7,902 bases of DNA from contig PFRL01000009.1 in NCBI GenBank assembly GCA_002788555.1, positions 1 through 7,902 on the forward strand, given 5' to 3'. The number at the start of each line of letters is the position of its first letter. The stretch's first letter is position 1. This document shows positions 1 through 5,128 of the stretch, piece by piece. Position numbers and translations under genes: made by a program. The DNA is from Parcubacteria group bacterium CG_4_9_14_0_2_um_filter_35_11 (GTDB lineage Bacteria; Patescibacteriota; Minisyncoccia; Minisyncoccales; GCA-002788555). Below the pieces are notes generated by a model. The model worked only from the letters and a program-made list of their open reading frames with translations. It was not told the DNA's origin and did no database searches.

Positions 1-1530
1 TTTTATATTACAACCGCTATTGACTATGTCAATGCTCTACCGCATTGTGGTCATGCTTTAGAAAAAATTCAGGCTGATGTTTTGGCTCGTTACCATCGAC
101 TTTTGGGCGAGGAAGTTTTATTTTTGACCGGAACCGATGAGAACAGTCTAAAAAATGTCCAGGCAGCAAAAAAGGCAAAGTTCCCTATTAAAAAACTGGT
201 AGATAGAAATGCTAAACAATTTTATGAACTGAAAAATATTTTAAATTTATCATTTGATGACTTTATCCGAACCACAGAAACTCGCCATATTAAAGGAGCC
301 CAAAAACTTTGGTTAGCTTGCAGAGAGTATATTTATAAAAAAACTTATCGTGGCCTTTATTGTGTAGAATGCGAAGAATTTTATAAAGAAAGTGAGTTAG
401 AAAACGGCTTTTGCCCAGAGCACAAAATAAAACCAGAATTAGTAGAAGAGGAAAATTATTTTTTCAAATTAACAAGATATCAAGGGAAATTAAAGGAGAT
501 TATTAAAAATGATAAAATAAAAATTATTCCGGAAACCCGAAAAAATGAAGTATTAAATTTTATTAACTCCGGACTTGAAGATATTTGCATTTCGCGTTCA
601 GCAAAAAGGGCCCAGGGATGGGGAATTGATGTCCCAGGTGATAAGAGCCAAAAAATTTGGGTTTGGTTTGATGCTCTTTCTAATTATATTAATGCGGTGG
701 GTTATGCTGATAGTCAGAGAAAATTCAAAAGATGGTGGCCAGCGAGTCTCCATATCATTGGTAAAGGAATTTTAAGATTCCATGCGGTTTATTGGCCAGC
801 AATTTTACTTGCGGCAAAATTACCTCTCCCTACACAAATTTTTGTCCATGGTTATTTAACTGTTGGTGGAAAGAAAATGTCAAAGAGCTTAGGAAATGTA
901 GTTAATCCTTTTAAATTAGTTAAAAAATATGGTACTGATGCAGCAAGATATTTTCTTTTACGAGAAATTCCTTCCACTGAAGATGGCGACTTTACTATTG
1001 GAAAATTTGAGAAAAGATATAATTCCGATTTAGCACAAGGTCTTGGGAATTTGGTGGCAAGGGTTTTAACTATGGTAGAAAAATATTGTAATGGAAAAAT
1101 ACCCAGGATAGAGAAGGATCCCGATTCGCATCCGTTGAGAATTGACAAAAAAATCCATAATTGGAAGAAATCTTGGCAAGATATTGATAATTCTCTAGCT
1201 AACACTTGTCAATTTAATGAAGCACTTTCTTCCATCTGGGGATTTATTAGTGAAGCAGATAAATACATTGAAGAAAATAAACCTTGGGAGTTAGCAAAAA
1301 ATGGAAAGAAAAAAGAACTGAATTGGGTATTGTATGGTTTGCTAGATGCTCTTCACCAAATTGCTTGGCAAATTTATATTTTTTTACCAGATACCGCCTT
1401 GAAGATTGCTAACTCTCTCAGATTAAAAAAAATATTAGTAAAAAACCCAAGTTACAAGGATAGTTGGACAAATATTAAATCAGGAGAAAAAATTAAAAAG
1501 ATCGAACCTCTTTTTCCTAAAATTAAATAA
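1..1530 (+). CDS. metG: Methionyl-tRNA synthetase, 5' end cut by window edge
   Basis: This is a cytoplasmic class I enzyme that charges tRNA-Met with methionine using ATP. The frame is open from base 1, so the TTG at 82 is not the start and probably only a few N-terminal residues are missing. What is seen: the HIGH-type motif HCGH (nt 43-54) after FYITTAIDYVNALP; a single zinc knuckle with CVEC (nt 361-372) and CPEH (nt 412-423), as in Thermus-type MetRS; the KMSKS loop (nt 874-888) followed by LGNVVNP; and an anticodon-binding helical domain ending in EPLFPKIK. There is no C-terminal tRNA-binding (EMAP-like) domain. With 509 residues in view it is a compact form. The usual GTDEH appears as GTDEN (about nt 130-144). 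The stop lies 1 nt before the nadM ATG, so the two are probably co-transcribed and translationally coupled. The metG-tatD neighbourhood is common in bacteria. Identity is very secure. Confidence 0.97.
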   Translation, partial: FYITTAIDYVNALPHCGHALEKIQADVLARYHRLLGEEVLFLTGTDENSLKNVQAAKKAKFPIKKLVDRNAKQFYELKNILNLSFDDFIRTTETRHIKGAQKLWLACREYIYKKTYRGLYCVECEEFYKESELENGFCPEHKIKPELVEEENYFFKLTRYQGKLKEIIKNDKIKIIPETRKNEVLNFINSGLEDICISRSAKRAQGWGIDVPGDKSQKIWVWFDALSNYINAVGYADSQRKFKRWWPASLHIIGKGILRFHAVYWPAILLAAKLPLPTQIFVHGYLTVGGKKMSKSLGNVVNPFKLVKKYGTDAARYFLLREIPSTEDGDFTIGKFEKRYNSDLAQGLGNLVARVLTMVEKYCNGKIPRIEKDPDSHPLRIDKKIHNWKKSWQDIDNSLANTCQFNEALSSIWGFISEADKYIEENKPWELAKNGKKKELNWVLYGLLDALHQIAWQIYIFLPDTALKIANSLRLKKILVKNPSYKDSWTNIKSGEKIKKIEPLFPKIK

Positions 1531-1531
1531 T

Positions 1532-2062
1532 ATGCCGGCAATATTTATTGGAAGATTTCAACCTTTACATAAAGGACATTTGAAGGCGATAAAATGGCTT
1601 TTTAAAAAAGAGAAAGAAATTTTAATTGTGATTGGAAGTATTGACAAATCTTCAATGAGAAACAACCTCTTTTCTTTCAGTGAAAGGAAAAATATGATAG
1701 AGAGGACACTCTCAACGGCAAATATCAAAAATTACAAGATTTATGGAGTAAAGGATTATAGTAATGATATTTTTTGGGCAAAAAAAGTTTTGAGAATGGC
1801 AAAACTGTTGCCCAAAGAAGCAATAGTTTATACTCAAAATCCTTGGACTGCAGATTGTTTTAAAAAGATTAAAGTAAAAGTCAAATCACACCCCCTATTT
1901 TTTAATAGACTTTCAGCTACTCAAGTAAGAAGAAAAATTGTTGAAAATAAAAAATGGGAAAACTTAGTTCCCAAAACGGTTTTTGATTTTTTAGTGAAAA
2001 TTAACGGAGAAAAAAGAATTAAAGCTTTACCCAGTAGAGCAACTTCGACTAAAGTTCTTTAA
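1532..2062 (+). CDS. nadM: Archaeal-type nicotinamide-nucleotide adenylyltransferase (NadM-like)
   Basis: It is predicted to join NMN and ATP into NAD plus pyrophosphate in the cytoplasm, the last step of NAD synthesis or salvage. The 176-residue protein matches the archaeal NadM layout. GRFQPLHKGH (residues 7-16) is the nucleotidyltransferase HxGH motif; FSFSER (48-52 region) follows; LSATQVRRKI (128-136) is the ISxTxxR signature; WENLVPKTV and INGEKRIKAL match the usual C-terminal end. The start ATG sits 1 nt after the metG stop and has no Shine-Dalgarno, consistent with coupling. The last ten residues, PSRATSTKVL, lie beyond the normal family end and are encoded by a 79-bp inverted repeat (2029-2107) that also supplies the stop codon. 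A different nucleotidyltransferase substrate (for example a pantetheine or FAD-type reaction) cannot be fully excluded, but the motifs favour NMN. Confidence 0.88.
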   Translation: MPAIFIGRFQPLHKGHLKAIKWLFKKEKEILIVIGSIDKSSMRNNLFSFSERKNMIERTLSTANIKNYKIYGVKDYSNDIFWAKKVLRMAKLLPKEAIVYTQNPWTADCFKKIKVKVKSHPLFFNRLSATQVRRKIVENKKWENLVPKTVFDFLVKINGEKRIKALPSRATSTKVL

Positions 2063-2107
2063 GAAAGACCCGTAGTGGTAAAACCAGTCGAAATTATCAT
2101 ACTGGGT
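2029..2107. repeat. 79-bp nested inverted repeat spanning the nadM stop codon
   Basis: The outer arms ACCCAGTA (2029-2036) and TACTGGGT (2100-2107) are perfect complements. Inner arms TTCGACT (2044-2050) and AGTCGAA (2086-2092) are also perfect, separated from the outer arms by 7 bases on each side. The element covers the last ten codons of nadM, its TAA stop (2060-2062) and nearly all of the gap to tatD. There is no following T-run, so it does not look like a terminator. It may be a miniature inverted-repeat insertion or a processing site within the operon transcript. Its left end (ACCCAG, then GAGCAA) resembles that of the 69-bp element. Confidence 0.65.
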
Positions 2108-2117
2108 TTAAATTAAA

Positions 2118-3074
2118 ATGCTAATTGATACCCACGCCCATCTAAATTTTAGCGCTTTTGACAAAGATAGAAATGAGGTAATTAGAAGATGCTTAGAAGA
2201 AAATATCTGGACGATAAATATCGGGACAAATTATGAAACTTCAAAAAAGGGAGTAGAAATTAGCAATAAATATAAAAATGGAGTCTTTGCTACGGTAGCT
2301 TTGCATCCAATCAATCTTGAGACTGGATTAATAAAAAGGAAAATAGACGAATTTGAAGGAAAGCATTTCGAAGAAGAATTTGATTTTAAAAAATATAAGA
2401 ACCTTGCTCTCGGCAAGAACCTTGATTTTCGCTCCGCTCAAATTAAGGGATTGGCAAAACCCAGCACCAGAGCAAAGCTCGGTGCTGGACTAGTCCCGCA
2501 CCGAAACGAAGTTTCTGGTGCGGGGGCTAAAAAAGTAGTGGCAATCGGAGAAATTGGTTTAGATTATTATTATAAGCCGAAAACTAAAAAGAAATTAGAA
2601 TTATTTAAGGAGAAACAAAAAGATTTATTTTTAAAAGAATTAACTTTAGCTAAAGAATTAAATCTGCCAGTGATTTTACATTGTCGAATGGCGCATCAAG
2701 ACCTAATAGAGGTCTTAAACTCCAATATCCAATATCCAACATCTAACATTAGAGGAGTAATGCACGGATTTGTTGGCAATATAGAGCAACTTAAAAAATA
2801 TTTGCAACTCGGATTTTATATTGGCTTTAACGGAATAATCTTTAAAAAGATTGAAGGAATAAATTTCGAGGAAAATATAAAAAAAACGCCGTTGGAAAGG
2901 ATTTTACTTGAGACCGATTGTCCCTATCTAACTCCGCCTCCTTTTGAGAGTGAAAGAAATGAACCATTATATTTAAGATATATAGTTCAAAAAATTGCAA
3001 AAATAAAAAAAATAACTTCTAAAGAGATTACCGAAATTACTATAAAAAACACTAAAGAATTATTTAAAATTTGA
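2118..3074 (+). CDS. tatD: TatD family metal-dependent hydrolase/DNase carrying inserted repeat peptides
   Basis: This is an amidohydrolase-fold (TIM barrel) metal-dependent hydrolase; family members act as 3'-5' DNases. All expected metal ligands are visible: HAH (residues 6-8), E145 in GEIGLDY, H188 in ILHCR, H216 in VMHGF and D267 in LETDCPYLTP. At 318 residues it is about 50 longer than usual for TatD (around 260). The excess lies mainly between residues 99 and 138, just before the VVAIGEIGLDYYY strand. There sit a hairpin-rich segment (GKNLDFRSAQIKGLA) and the 69-bp repeat peptide KPSTRAKLGAGLVPHRN followed by EVSGAG. A second small insert, SNIQYPTSNI (202-211), is encoded by a heptamer tandem repeat. 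The catalytic core is untouched, so the enzyme is probably active. It is the third gene of metG-nadM-tatD, has no Shine-Dalgarno, and is followed by an intrinsic terminator. TGA is used as the stop. Confidence 0.94.
   Translation: MLIDTHAHLNFSAFDKDRNEVIRRCLEENIWTINIGTNYETSKKGVEISNKYKNGVFATVALHPINLETGLIKRKIDEFEGKHFEEEFDFKKYKNLALGKNLDFRSAQIKGLAKPSTRAKLGAGLVPHRNEVSGAGAKKVVAIGEIGLDYYYKPKTKKKLELFKEKQKDLFLKELTLAKELNLPVILHCRMAHQDLIEVLNSNIQYPTSNIRGVMHGFVGNIEQLKKYLQLGFYIGFNGIIFKKIEGINFEENIKKTPLERILLETDCPYLTPPPFESERNEPLYLRYIVQKIAKIKKITSKEITEITIKNTKELFKI
2397..2448 (+). repeat. Second hairpin-rich insert in tatD with a 10-bp direct repeat
   Basis: AAGAACCTTG occurs at 2397-2406 and again at 2415-2424. 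Two hairpins follow one another: CTTGC (2403-2407) with GCAAG (2413-2417), and CCTTGATTT (2420-2428) with AAATTAAGG (2440-2448), nine pairs including one G-T. The segment encodes roughly KNLALGKNLDFRSAQIKG, which does not resemble the TatD family core and contributes to the extra length of this protein. It sits 8 bases before the 69-bp repeat, so four hairpins lie in about 125 bases. No second copy is present in this window, so calling it a repeat family is inference. Confidence 0.55.
2457..2525 (+). repeat. Coding two-hairpin repeat element, copy 1 (inside tatD)
   Basis: This 69-bp sequence (41 of 69 G+C) matches 67 of 69 bases of the sequence at 4545-4613 on the other strand. It starts on a tatD codon boundary and encodes 23 residues, KPSTRAKLGAGLVPHRN then EVSGAG. 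It consists of two hairpins of the same design. Hairpin A pairs 2461-2468 with 2481-2488 (CCAGCACC/GGTGCTGG) and 2470-2473 with 2477-2480, with a one-base bulge and an AAA loop. Hairpin B pairs 2495-2502 with 2517-2524 (CCCGCACC/GGTGCGGG) and 2503-2507 with 2511-2515, with a one-base bulge and a GAA loop. The palindrome GGACTAGTCC joins them. Similarity weakens but continues to about 2535. Confidence 0.9.
2721..2748 (+). repeat. Heptamer tandem repeat, four units, within tatD
   Basis: Four consecutive 7-base units read TCCAATA, TCCAATA, TCCAACA and TCTAACA. They encode SNIQYPTSNI (residues 202-211), placed between the helix after the LHCR motif and the VMHGF strand. Because the unit is not a multiple of three, gain or loss of one unit would shift the frame of tatD before two of its metal ligands. 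Confidence 0.75.
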
Positions 3075-3124
3075 TTCTTTTGTGATTTATTAGATTGAAG
3101 ATTACTAATGAATTTATGAAAGAA

Positions 3125-3155
3125 TGGGCCGGATTTAATCGCGGCCTATTTTTTT
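3125..3155 (+). terminator. Rho-independent terminator after tatD
   Basis: GGCCG (3127-3131) pairs with CGGCC (3142-3146), extended outward by a G-T pair and a T-A pair. A 10-base loop that can pair partly (GAT/ATC) lies between, and seven T residues (3149-3155) follow. It lies about 50 bases after the tatD stop and closes the metG-nadM-tatD unit. Confidence 0.8.
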
Positions 3156-3189
3156 AAAAATCACTACCAGAAATTGGCACTTGATTTTT
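3156..3189. other. AT-rich inverted repeat upstream of the P-loop kinase
   Basis: AAAAATCA (3156-3163) and TGATTTTT (3182-3189) are perfect complements around an 18-base spacer that contains CCA and TGG (3167-3169, 3175-3177). It could be a back-up terminator, because T residues continue to 3191, or an operator for the kinase gene. The arms are A/T-rich, so chance is possible. Confidence 0.35.
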
Positions 3190-3231
3190 TTGAAATTCCG
3201 ATTTAATTTTAAAACAGAATAAAAAAGGTCC

Positions 3232-3240
3232 AAAGGAGGT
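3232..3240 (+). promoter_or_regulatory. Strong Shine-Dalgarno of the P-loop kinase gene
   Basis: AAAGGAGGT ends five bases before the ATG at 3246 and is an almost complete anti-Shine-Dalgarno match. No other start in the window has a comparable site. It fixes the start codon of this gene. Confidence 0.85.
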
Positions 3241-3245
3241 AAAAT

Positions 3246-3758
3246 ATGAAAATTGCAATTGTAGGTTCTCATAGCGTAGGCAAGACCACTTTAGCTAAAC
3301 ATTTAGCGCAAAGGCTGAACTGCAATTACATCCCAGACATAGTAAGAGAAGAGGCGGTAAAAAAGGGGTTTACAATCAACGAAAACACACCCCCAGAAGT
3401 TCAGTTGTGGCTTGTGGCTCGACAATGGGAATTAGAGACCGTTACTCCCGAAAGCTGGGTTGCTGACAAATCCTTGTTCGATTATGTGGTCTATGGCGAC
3501 TTAGTCTTAAAAGACGAAGATGTAAAAAAAGTAATCAGGAAAATTGTTCAAAGAGTTGTTCGTTACGATTTTGTTTTCTATCTCCCTATTGAATTTCCGA
3601 TGGAAGAGGACGGGATAAGAAGTATTGACCCAGAGTTTCAAAAAGAGATCGATCGCCGTTTCAGAAAATGCTTAGATGAATTTAATATCAAATATATTGT
3701 TCTTTCGGGCTCTATCGAAGAAAGAGTAAAACAGGCCTTAGACCACATAAGTAAATAA
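3246..3758 (+). CDS. P-loop AAA_28/NadR-like kinase or ATPase
   Basis: This 170-residue protein is a P-loop NTPase. GSHSVGKTT (residues 7-15) is the Walker A motif. VADKSLFDYVVYGD (72-85) follows strand 3 and resembles the D[KR]S/Walker-B-like region of deoxynucleoside kinase and NadR-kinase relatives. YDFVFYLPIE (108-116) is a core strand, and EDGIRSIDPEFQKEIDRRFR (121-140), rich in arginine, looks like a lid. The domain resembles the NadR ribosylnicotinamide kinase family (AAA_28), so phosphorylation of a nucleoside is plausible, but the substrate cannot be read from the sequence. The start is fixed by AAAGGAGGT five bases upstream, the only strong Shine-Dalgarno here. The gene stands alone between two terminators. 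It is richer in G+C than its neighbours in part (57 of 120 bases at 3361-3480), which may mean a different history or stronger expression. Confidence 0.85.
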   Translation: MKIAIVGSHSVGKTTLAKHLAQRLNCNYIPDIVREEAVKKGFTINENTPPEVQLWLVARQWELETVTPESWVADKSLFDYVVYGDLVLKDEDVKKVIRKIVQRVVRYDFVFYLPIEFPMEEDGIRSIDPEFQKEIDRRFRKCLDEFNIKYIVLSGSIEERVKQALDHISK

Positions 3759-3787
3759 AAAGCTCTTTCAAAAACAAATTAGATTTC

Positions 3788-3817
3788 GGCTCGAGAAAAT
3801 TCCTCGAGTCTTTTTTT
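3788..3817 (+). terminator. Rho-independent terminator after the P-loop kinase
   Basis: CTCGAG (3790-3795) pairs with CTCGAG (3803-3808), and two further outer pairs (one G-T) extend the stem. The loop is AAAATTC and seven T residues (3811-3817) follow. The T-run overlaps the stop codon of the convergent deacetylase gene (3816-3818). On the minus strand the hairpin is not followed directly by a T-run, so it mainly serves the plus strand. Confidence 0.82.
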
Positions 3818-4985
3818 ACTGAAAACATCTCCAGTAATTTCTAAGAATTTTTTTTAGTTCTTCAACTATTTCCTTTGTTTCTTCCAATCCTGAATTTTTG
3901 GAAGGAGCTAAACTTTTGTCTGGATCTTTTAATTCTATGTTTAAATTTAGAAGACCTGCGATTAATGCTGCCCAGGCAAAGGGCAATATTTCTTTATTGT
4001 AGCCAGAGGCGATAAGATCAACTTCTTTCCCCTGCGAAACTTTATCTGCCAATTTTCTGACATTTTCTCCAATCATTTTAAATCCATCTATTGTTAATCC
4101 CAGATTAGTTAAACCATCGTTAAAATAGGGATCCGAACCACCATTTCTAATAATTATTTTTGGCCTAAATTCTTCTGCCAAGGGAAAGATGATTTTTTCA
4201 AAAACATATTGATAAGCATCGTCGCTGGCTCCCATAGGAAGAGGAATATTAACGGTAAAACCCTCTCCTTTTCCTTTACCTATCTCCTCCAGAAAACCCG
4301 TTCCGGGATATAAAGTTCGGGGATCTTGGTGAATATCAATAAATAAAACTCTATTATCTTCCCAAAACGCCTCAGAAGTTCCGTTTCCGGCATGAGCATC
4401 GGTATCTAAAATTAAGATTTTATTTACCCCCTCTTTTAATAATTTTTTGGCACAAATTACTACATCATTATAAATGCAAAAACCTTCGCCTTTTTCGCTT
4501 TTAGCATGATGGAGTCCACCGCCAAGGGATATTGCTTTTTTAAACCCCGTACCAGAAACTTTGTTTCGGTGCGGGACTAGTCCAGCACCGAGCTTTGCTC
4601 TGGTGCTGGGTTTCCCTTTTAGGACCAATTCGCCCGCTAATATTGAACTTCCTACTACCATTCTGGCAGCCTCCTCAATTCCTTCTGGCAAATAGCCGGT
4701 TTCGGGATCCAGATTATCAACGGTTGTGTATTTAAAGATATTCGGCAAAATAGTTCCTTTGGAAGCCTTGACCATTATCTCAATATATTCCTTGACGTGG
4801 AATAACTCTAAATCTTTACTACTGGTTGTTGGAGGTGTTATTTCTCCAAAAAAACTTTTAAAATTAGGTAGTTTCTTTTTGATAAATTTCAGAAAAATTT
4901 CGAATCTCTCACTGGTGAAAGGGTGTCCTTTACCAAAACTATATTCTCGGATTTTAGGATTATATAAAAGAGCGGTTTTTACCAT
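3816..4985 (-). CDS. Histone deacetylase-family (AcuC-like) hydrolase with in-frame repeat insertion
   Basis: This is a zinc-dependent deacetylase-fold enzyme; bacterial relatives include AcuC (deacetylates acetyl-CoA synthetase) and acetylpolyamine amidohydrolases. I take ATG 4985 as the start because MVKTALLYNP...FGKGHPF matches the family N-terminus. The upstream in-frame ATG at 5021 would add 12 residues, but those codons overlap a TATAAT. Numbering from 4985: GGGLHHA with the catalytic His pair 159-160, GFCIYND (168-174), zinc ligands D196 and H198 in DTDAHAGNG and D285 in NGGSDPY, and transition-state Tyr 329 in ASGYNKE. The canonical DxDxHHG reads DAHAG, so the second, non-ligand His is Ala. 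Residues 125-147 are the 69-bp repeat peptide KPSTRAKLGAGLVPHRN plus KVSGTG, placed between AGELVLKG and the KKAISLGGGLHHA strand. Without it the length is normal. The physiological substrate is unknown. The gene is convergent with the kinase and divergent from efp. Confidence 0.9.
   Translation of the reverse strand: MVKTALLYNPKIREYSFGKGHPFTSERFEIFLKFIKKKLPNFKSFFGEITPPTTSSKDLELFHVKEYIEIMVKASKGTILPNIFKYTTVDNLDPETGYLPEGIEEAARMVVGSSILAGELVLKGKPSTRAKLGAGLVPHRNKVSGTGFKKAISLGGGLHHAKSEKGEGFCIYNDVVICAKKLLKEGVNKILILDTDAHAGNGTSEAFWEDNRVLFIDIHQDPRTLYPGTGFLEEIGKGKGEGFTVNIPLPMGASDDAYQYVFEKIIFPLAEEFRPKIIIRNGGSDPYFNDGLTNLGLTIDGFKMIGENVRKLADKVSQGKEVDLIASGYNKEILPFAWAALIAGLLNLNIELKDPDKSLAPSKNSGLEETKEIVEELKKILRNYWRCFQ
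4545..4613 (-). repeat. Coding two-hairpin repeat element, copy 2 (inside the deacetylase gene)
   Basis: This is the second copy of the 69-bp element, read on the minus strand in the sense direction of the deacetylase gene. It starts on a codon boundary in the same reading phase as the tatD copy. The two base differences change Glu to Lys (GAA to AAA, in the loop of hairpin B) and Ala to Thr (GCG to ACG), which leaves one C-A mismatch in the outer stem of hairpin B. Hairpin A is identical. The codon after the element also differs (Phe against Ala), and a shared AAAAAAG follows. The surrounding deacetylase reads naturally as ELVLKG joined to KKAISLGGG if the element is removed. Confidence 0.9.
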
Positions 4986-5006
4986 AAAATCATAATTATT
5001 TATATT

Positions 5007-5012
5007 ATTATA
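5007..5012 (-). promoter_or_regulatory. Putative -10 box of the deacetylase gene
   Basis: A perfect TATAAT reads on the minus strand, ending 21 bases before the ATG at 4985. A transcript starting about 7 bases downstream would have a leader of about 15 nt and would exclude the alternative ATG at 5021. No good -35 box is visible (CTTATA at 17-base spacing is poor). The region is very AT-rich, so chance matches are likely. Confidence 0.4.
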
Positions 5013-5064
5013 CAAAAACATACTTAAAATATAAGAAAAGCCAGAAAAATAGAACTTTTTAATA

Positions 5065-5092
5065 TTGATTAAAGTTAATTTTGTGTTAAAAT
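5065..5092 (+). promoter_or_regulatory. Putative sigma-70-type promoter of efp operon
   Basis: TTGATT (5065-5070) and TAAAAT (5087-5092) are separated by 16 bases, and TGT just before the -10 gives an extended -10. The predicted start is near 5099, a leader of about 30 nt. A second TATAAT at 5113-5118, ten bases before the ATG, has no -35 partner and would give a nearly leaderless transcript. The 107-base gap 5022-5128 otherwise holds only AT-rich sequence between divergent genes. Confidence 0.5.
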
Positions 5093-5128
5093 TTAATAGA
5101 TTATTAATTAAATATAATCATAGTCATT

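Noticed and set aside
82..84. TTG at 82 as the start of metG
   Set aside because: The frame is open from base 1 and the upstream residues contain the HIGH-type motif (HCGH), so the gene begins outside the window.
852..1205. 117-codon open frame on the minus strand opposite metG
   Set aside because: It is antisense to a strongly conserved MetRS region including KMSKS, and its translation shows no recognisable domain. Similar frames opposite tatD, efp and the nuclease-like gene were rejected for the same reason.
2457..2525. The repeat as a CRISPR array or transcription terminator
   Set aside because: There are only two copies 2 kb apart on opposite strands with no spacers. Neither copy is followed by a T-run, and both are translated inside genes.
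2397..2530. tatD as a pseudogene because of its long foreign segment
   Set aside because: The frame is intact through all inserts and every metal ligand is present.
3072..3116. UGA recoding (as in Gracilibacteria or Absconditabacteria)
   Set aside because: The tatD homology ends at the TGA at 3072-3074, and reading on gives further in-frame TGA codons before a terminator. No in-frame TGA interrupts any gene.
3174..3191. TTGGCAC upstream of the P-loop kinase as a sigma-54 promoter
   Set aside because: The -24-like half is present, but the matching GC element (TTGCA) at the required spacing is absent.
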